Shown piece by piece: positions 15,289 to 19,697 of a stretch of 19,697 nucleotides of DNA. The DNA is taken from assembly GCA_964415045.1 (NCBI GenBank), contig CAYPZL010000103.1, positions 1-19,697 on the forward strand, in the 5' to 3' direction. The translations under genes and the position numbers were made by a program. Positions within the stretch are counted from its first letter, which is position 1; every line of letters begins with the position of its first letter. The stretch comes from CAYPZL01 sp964415045 (GTDB lineage Bacteria; Planctomycetota; Phycisphaerae; Sedimentisphaerales; Anaerobacaceae). The notes under the pieces were generated by a model. It did no database searches. It had not been told where the DNA came from and saw nothing but the letters and a program-made list of their open reading frames with translations.

Positions 15289-17754
15289 TCAGACGTCCAG
15301 GTTCTGGACTTCCAGCGCGTGGTCCTGGATGAAGCGCCGGCGCTTCTCCACGTTGTCGCCCATGAGGATACTGAAGAGCCTGTCGGCCTCGCCCGCGTCG
15401 TTGAGGCGGACGCTGAGCAGCGTCCTCGTCTCCGGGTTCATCGTCGTCTCCCAGAGCTGATCGGCGTTCATCTCGCCGAGGCCTTTGAAGCGTTTGATCT
15501 CGATGCCCTTGCCGCCGATCTGGCGGATCCCTGCGCAGATGTCGCCCAAGCTGGCAATCTCGTACGTATCCTCGTCATGAACGAGCTGGAACTTCGACGG
15601 GAGCGATTCCCCGGACTCGGCCTTCTCCGCCTTCAAGAGGAAATCCCTCAGGTCCAGGCCGAAGTCGGTCTTGAGCTTCTGATTGATCTGGTTGATACGC
15701 GCCACTTCGTGGAGCTCTGTGCCCACGAAAGCCGGCTCCGTTTCGCCGTTGCCGTCGCTGCTGTCATCCAAACCCTCCTCGCGCAGCTCGTCCAGGCGTT
15801 TCTCGTACTCAGCAGCTTCGTAGTAGGCTTCCTCCTCTTCGCCGGGCTGGCGAACGATGAAGCACGGCAGTCGTTCACCATCGTACCGGGCCCGGATGAA
15901 CTCAGCGAGCTTGATCCCGCGCCGAGTGAGTACCGTCACGATGCGCTCGATGTCCGCTAACGCTTTCACCAGGTCGCGCAACTTGTCGCCCGCTACCGCA
16001 CGTCCGGTCGAGTCGCAGTATCCCCCGCCCGGCGCCTCGTCGCGCACGATCAATTCGGTGCCATCGAGACCCCGCGTAATCATGCGCCGGCGCATCTCAT
16101 GTTCGCTCAGGACGTACTCAACCTTCTTTTTGCCCTTGTGCCTGACCTGATACAACGGCGGTTGGGCGATGTAGACCATGTGATGATCGAAGAGTTGCGG
16201 CATCTGGCGAAACAGGAACGTCAAGAGCAACGTGCGAATGTGCGCTCCGTCGACGTCGGCGTCGGTCATGAGGATAATCTTGCCATAGCGGCACTTGCCG
16301 ACGTCGAACTCGTCGGTTCCGATTCCCGTGCCGAAGGCGCTGATCATCGTGCGAATTTCGTCGTGGCCCAGCATTTTCTCCAGGCGGGCCTTCTCGACGT
16401 TCAGGATCTTTCCCTTGAGCGGGAGAATGGCCTGAATGTTTCTGTCGCGTCCGGCCTTGGCCGACCCGCCGGCCGACTCGCCCTCAACAAGGAAGACCTC
16501 CGTCGTCGCCTTCTCCTTGCTGGCGCAATCCCACAACTTGCCCGGCAGATTGGCGCTGCTCAGCGCGCCTTTGCGCCGGGTGAGCTCGCGGGCCTTGCGC
16601 GCCGCTTCGCGCGCCGCGGCGGCTTGAATCGCCTTGTTGAGGATGCGCTTGGCCTCCGGCGGGTGCTCCTCAAGGTAGTGCCCGAGCTGCTCGTTCACCG
16701 TCGTTTCGACGAAACCGCCCACTTCCGGATTCGTCAGACGAACCTTCGTCTGCGCCTCGAAATGCGGGTCTGACAACTTGACCGCCACCACCGCGGTCAG
16801 GCCTTCCCGCAGGTCGTCCCCGGTAGTGCCCTGACCCTCCTTGAGCAGGTTGTTGGTCCGCGCATAGTAGTTCATCGTTCGGGTCAGGGCCGTCTTGAAC
16901 CCGGAGAGGTGGGTACCGCCGTCAATGTTGCGAATGTTGTTCGCAAAAACGAGCACATTCTCGGTATACCCGTCGTTATACTGCATCGCCACTTCGCAGC
17001 TCAGCATCGATTCGGGGTCGTTTTTCGTCATGTACAAGACGTCGTTGTGCAGGGTGTTCTTGCCCTCGTTGAGATGCCTTACGAACGCTTTGATGCCCTC
17101 GTCAAACTTGAAGACCTCCTTCTTCTCCGCGCGGTCGTCCTGGAAGGTGATCTGGATGCCGCCGTTGAGGTAGGCGAGTTCGCGAATCCGTTTCAGCAAC
17201 GTGTCGTAGACGAACTCCCCGTCGCCGAAGATCTCTTCATCGGGCAGAAACGAGATTTTCGTGCCCCGCTTGCTCGTGCTGCCGAGCGTCTGGAGCGGTC
17301 CGCGTGCTTTGCCGCGCTCGCACTCCAGACGATAGTGCTTGCCATCGCGGTAGACATCCGCTTCGAGCCACTCACTCAGGGCGTTGACCACGCTAATTCC
17401 CACGCCATGGAGTCCGCCGGCAACTTTATAGCTGTCGGAATCGAACTTACCTCCCGCGTGCAGCGTCGTCAGGACGACTTCCAGGGCGCTGATCCTGGCA
17501 TCTTTATGCATCTCCACGGGAATGCCCCGGCCGTTGTCTTCCACCGTACAACTGCCGTCGGCCTGGATCCGCACGACGATGTCATCGCACTCGCCCGCCA
17601 TCGCTTCGTCGATGGAGTTGTCCAGCACTTCGTAGACCAAGTGGTGCAGGCCGCCGATGCCGCGGTCCCCGATGTACATATCCGGCCGCTTGCGAACGGC
17701 ATCCACGCCCCCCAAAATCTTAATGTTACTTGCGTCGTACTTATGAGCCTCCAT
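15289..17754 (-). CDS. gyrB: DNA gyrase subunit B
   Basis: An 821-residue protein using ATG 17754 with GAGGG just upstream. The frame is open further but that extension shadows dciA. GyrB binds and hydrolyses ATP and forms the gyrase A2B2 complex that introduces negative supercoils. ATPase residues are visible: YEVLDNSIDE with E42 and N46, DNGRGIP (73-79), and GGLHGVGIS (113-121). QTK (335-337) couples the ATPase and cleavage domains. The TOPRIM domain has VEGESAGG with catalytic E424, and DADVDG (498-503) with metal-binding D498, D500 and D502; these positions match E. coli numbering. As in E. coli GyrB, an insert (about 560-735) with an acidic segment (EEEEAYYEAAEYEKR) precedes the final IEIKRFKGLGEMNADQLWET block. 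Subunit A is not in the window. It follows dciA by 68 bases. Confidence 0.97.
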   Translation of the reverse strand: MEAHKYDASNIKILGGVDAVRKRPDMYIGDRGIGGLHHLVYEVLDNSIDEAMAGECDDIVVRIQADGSCTVEDNGRGIPVEMHKDARISALEVVLTTLHAGGKFDSDSYKVAGGLHGVGISVVNALSEWLEADVYRDGKHYRLECERGKARGPLQTLGSTSKRGTKISFLPDEEIFGDGEFVYDTLLKRIRELAYLNGGIQITFQDDRAEKKEVFKFDEGIKAFVRHLNEGKNTLHNDVLYMTKNDPESMLSCEVAMQYNDGYTENVLVFANNIRNIDGGTHLSGFKTALTRTMNYYARTNNLLKEGQGTTGDDLREGLTAVVAVKLSDPHFEAQTKVRLTNPEVGGFVETTVNEQLGHYLEEHPPEAKRILNKAIQAAAAREAARKARELTRRKGALSSANLPGKLWDCASKEKATTEVFLVEGESAGGSAKAGRDRNIQAILPLKGKILNVEKARLEKMLGHDEIRTMISAFGTGIGTDEFDVGKCRYGKIILMTDADVDGAHIRTLLLTFLFRQMPQLFDHHMVYIAQPPLYQVRHKGKKKVEYVLSEHEMRRRMITRGLDGTELIVRDEAPGGGYCDSTGRAVAGDKLRDLVKALADIERIVTVLTRRGIKLAEFIRARYDGERLPCFIVRQPGEEEEAYYEAAEYEKRLDELREEGLDDSSDGNGETEPAFVGTELHEVARINQINQKLKTDFGLDLRDFLLKAEKAESGESLPSKFQLVHDEDTYEIASLGDICAGIRQIGGKGIEIKRFKGLGEMNADQLWETTMNPETRTLLSVRLNDAGEADRLFSILMGDNVEKRRRFIQDHALEVQNLDV

Positions 17755-17822
17755 ATGGCCCTCAAATATCAATCCCTGGTTCCAATTTTCACTCTCCGGC
17801 GCAGCTCTGCGCCCAGTCCCGA

Positions 17823-18203
17823 TCACCGTGCCATCGTCACCTCGATACGGCGCAAGCGCGCCGCCGGACAAAGCCGCTGCAACTCTTCGAGAAGACCAGC
17901 CTTGCAGAGTTGCAGCTCGTAGACGTAACTCGAACCGTCCGCCACGAGCCTCACGCACCCATCCGAGACCGACGCCACCCGGCACCTTTTCCGCAGGCTC
18001 GGCGGCAATACGCGGGGTAGCACCTCGCCAACCGTGCCCCCGGCGATTGGCGCCGGGCCCAACCGTTCGACAAAGCCGTTCAAGGCCTCGCCGATGACGC
18101 ACGCTTCCCGGCTCGGATCTCTCCCCGCGGGCCGCTCGGGAGCGGCCCTCCGAAAACGGCCTGTCGCCGCCCTGTTCAGTACCATATCTTTCGAACTTTC
18201 CAT
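17823..18203 (-). CDS. dciA: DciA-like (DUF721) replication protein
   Basis: A 126-residue small basic protein between dnaN and gyrB, the position typical of DUF721. DciA is the ancestral loader/operator of the replicative helicase DnaB in bacteria lacking DnaC or DnaI. The C-terminal half holds the KH-like region: LPPSLRKRCRVASVSDGCVR (about 67-86), then LVADGSSYVYELQLCKAGLL and LQRLCPAARLRRIEV. The N-terminal third is arginine-rich and low in conservation. The start is ambiguous (18203 or the ATG six codons later) and no strong ribosome site is present. The assignment rests on position plus the pattern of the C-terminal part. Confidence 0.75.
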   Translation of the reverse strand: MESSKDMVLNRAATGRFRRAAPERPAGRDPSREACVIGEALNGFVERLGPAPIAGGTVGEVLPRVLPPSLRKRCRVASVSDGCVRLVADGSSYVYELQLCKAGLLEELQRLCPAARLRRIEVTMAR

Positions 18204-18336
18204 TCAACTCAACTCAAACACGCTTGGCCCTGCGGCAGCCAAGAGCCGGCCCCGCACACGTAGCACCGAGGTATGGGCCCGCCCCGTTGATAAGACTCAC
18301 AGGCAGCAGCAACAAGCGCACAGACTGACGCGAAAC

Positions 18337-19446
18337 CTATCCCAGATTGATCGGCATCAGCACGTACAAGAAGTCCGCACCGCCTTTGACTACACCGGGG
18401 CGGTCCGGCTGGCCCAACTCCAACACGAAGTCGGAGCTCTGGAGGACCCGCAATACATCAATGAGAAATTGTGGGTTGAACCCGATATCAATCGCCTCGC
18501 CCTTATACTCAACGGGCATACTGATCTCGGCGGCGCCCGCCTCCGGAGACCTGCCGGAAAACACCACTGCCTCTTTTCCGACCGAAACCTTGATGCCCTT
18601 CGATTCTTCGCTCGTCAGCAACGCCGCCCGACGCACCGCACTGAGGACTGCCTCGGTCGAAAGCGTGAGTTTTTTATCATAATCGCTGGGAATGATATCC
18701 TCATATTTGGGGAAATTCCCCTCGACGAGGTTCGAGCTAATGACCACGTGGGCGCAGCGAACCAACACCTGATTGTCAACCAGCTTGACCGCCACGCTTT
18801 CTTCATCATGCGAACCGACCTTCTCCAACAAGGCCATCGTCTTGGCCGGCACAATGATTTTCACTTCGGCCAGTTCCTGCTTCGGCGCCTGTTCCAGCAT
18901 CACCCGGCATCGCGCCAGCCTCCGTCCGTCCGTGGCGACCAGCATGAGCTTCTTGCCCTGGACTTCCCAGAGCACACCGTTGATCGCATAGCGACTGCTC
19001 TCTTTGGCCGTGGCAAAGAGACACTGTTGGATCCCTAACTGCAGTTGCTCCAGACGAATCGACAAATCCGCCTCGCCCGGGCCCAGGGAAGGCACGTCCG
19101 GGTACTGCTGCGGGTCCTGCCCATAGATGGTAAACCGGCTGTCGGCTCCCCGGATTTCGCACGTATTTTCGCTGGCCTCCAGGACGAGAACGTCCTCCGA
19201 ACTCTCTCGCACGATGGCAGCCAGCCGGTCAGCCTCCACCACGACCTCGCCCTCGCGATGCACCTCGACCTCTGAAACGTGATAGTTGAGGCCCAGCTCG
19301 AGGTTGGTGGCGCAGATCCTGACTTCCTTGCCGGTAGCCGTGACGCGCACGCAGCGGAGAATCGGCTTGGGAGTACGGCTCGGCACCACCGAAGTCACCA
19401 GGCCCAGCGCCTCGGCCAGCGCAGCGCGGTTAAAACTAACCTTCAT
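18337..19446 (-). CDS. dnaN: DNA polymerase III beta sliding clamp
   Basis: A 369-residue protein of the normal clamp length with AGAGGT just upstream of the ATG. The three clamp domains are visible. The first runs from MKVSFNRAALAEALGLVTSV. The second includes QCLFATAKESSRYAINGVLW and VATDGRRLARCR. The third ends with the hallmark FLYVLMPINLG. The dimeric ring tethers polymerase III to DNA and recruits repair factors. It leads the minus-strand series dnaN, dciA, gyrB; the upstream dnaA, if present, lies beyond the window. Confidence 0.97.
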   Translation of the reverse strand: MKVSFNRAALAEALGLVTSVVPSRTPKPILRCVRVTATGKEVRICATNLELGLNYHVSEVEVHREGEVVVEADRLAAIVRESSEDVLVLEASENTCEIRGADSRFTIYGQDPQQYPDVPSLGPGEADLSIRLEQLQLGIQQCLFATAKESSRYAINGVLWEVQGKKLMLVATDGRRLARCRVMLEQAPKQELAEVKIIVPAKTMALLEKVGSHDEESVAVKLVDNQVLVRCAHVVISSNLVEGNFPKYEDIIPSDYDKKLTLSTEAVLSAVRRAALLTSEESKGIKVSVGKEAVVFSGRSPEAGAAEISMPVEYKGEAIDIGFNPQFLIDVLRVLQSSDFVLELGQPDRPGVVKGGADFLYVLMPINLG

Positions 19447-19516
19447 GCTATACCTCTACGTTTTTGCATTTCAAAAGGCTAACGTCGTACGTTCTGGAAC
19501 CACGAAACAGCTCCTC

Positions 19517-19545
19517 AGTCTACACCCAGTTCCCCGCCAAAACAA
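19517..19545 (-). promoter_or_regulatory. Candidate promoter of dnaN
   Basis: On the minus strand TTGTTT (19540-19545) and TAGACT (19517-19522) are separated by 17 bases and lie 70 bases upstream of the dnaN ATG. The match to consensus is moderate. No DnaA boxes (TTATCCACA-like) were found in 19447-19643, so this is not an obvious origin. A small GC hairpin (GCGGGC GGTA GCCCGC) lies around 19599-19614. Confidence 0.35.
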
Positions 19546-19643
19546 CTGTTTTCCGGCAAAAACCTCGACACCGTGGTCGTGGGACTTGTCCAGCTCAGCG
19601 GGCGGTAGCCCGCCGTGTTTCGTTGGTCCTGTGGTTTCTACGT

Positions 19644-19696
19644 TACTCAAGTTGACTGATTTTTGTATTGGTTTTCATGCGGCCACCAGGAGTCGC
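19644..19696 (-). repeat. Right copy of the 53-bp terminal inverted repeat
   Basis: Reverse complement of 1-53 without mismatch. Inside the window the two copies diverge immediately beyond the 53 bases. The short frame that begins in the repeat ends here at a TAA directly after the shared part, unlike at the left end. Confidence 0.95.
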
Positions 19697-19697
19697 T

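Noticed and set aside
17755..18207. Upstream in-frame extension of gyrB by 151 codons
   Set aside because: It overlaps dciA in another frame, has no GyrB-like content, and a good ribosome site precedes the ATG at 17754.
19581..19591. GGGACTTGTCC shared with the palindrome before the symporter operon
   Set aside because: An 11-base coincidence is expected by chance in a window of this size, and here it is not a complete palindrome.
19447..19643. Replication origin upstream of dnaN
   Set aside because: No DnaA-box-like 9-mers or AT-rich iterated repeats were seen in the ~200 bases available.
1..19697. CRISPR arrays, tRNA or rRNA genes, intact transposases
   Set aside because: None was found on reading both strands: no regularly spaced repeats, no recognisable tRNA or rRNA stretches, and no transposase motif.

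Overview
The window looks like a fragment of a GC-rich Planctomycetota-type chromosome, possibly Phycisphaerae-like. That placement is inferred from gene style: large secreted glycoside hydrolases, an SSS-family symporter, UxaE, a planctomycete-style ECF sigma remnant and a dnaN-dciA-gyrB cluster. No rRNA or tRNA is present to confirm it. Both ends carry the same 53-bp sequence in inverted orientation, so the window is probably a contig or block bounded by a dispersed repeat.

Layout. (1) Positions 1-551 hold the left repeat, a short AT-rich stretch, and on the minus strand a stranded C-terminal tail of accD. (2) Positions 552-6971 (+) hold two secreted carbohydrate enzymes in tandem: a GH106-type alpha-L-rhamnosidase-like protein, then a GH29 alpha-L-fucosidase fused to a C-terminal SGNH/sialate-O-acetylesterase-type domain. 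(3) Positions 6972-8701 are a decayed zone with a PQQ-propeller fragment (+), repeat-like intergenic DNA, and a membrane-anchored hypothetical gene (-) whose frame breaks twice and is restored. (4) Positions 8834-13581 (-) form a likely operon: SSS symporter, secreted GH28, then UxaE-type tagaturonate epimerase. The last two genes overlap by 4 bases (ATGA). A promoter-like pair and a perfect 12-bp palindrome lie in front of it. (5) Positions 13651-14449 (-) hold a TPR lipoprotein with a clear intrinsic terminator. (6) Positions 14450-15288 contain a truncated ECF sigma factor and a 19-bp imperfect inverted repeat directly after the break. (7) Positions 15289-19446 (-) hold the replication core dnaN, dciA (DUF721) and gyrB, without recF.

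How the genes may work together: the rhamnosidase-like enzyme, fucosidase/acetylesterase, GH28 and UxaE are all consistent with degrading a rhamnose-, fucose- and uronate-containing, acetylated polysaccharide, such as pectic rhamnogalacturonan or an algal uronate-rhamnan. Uronate would be imported by the symporter and channelled through tagaturonate to fructuronate. The individual enzyme families are well supported; the shared substrate is inference. No CRISPR array, intact transposase, RNA gene or clear replication origin was found.
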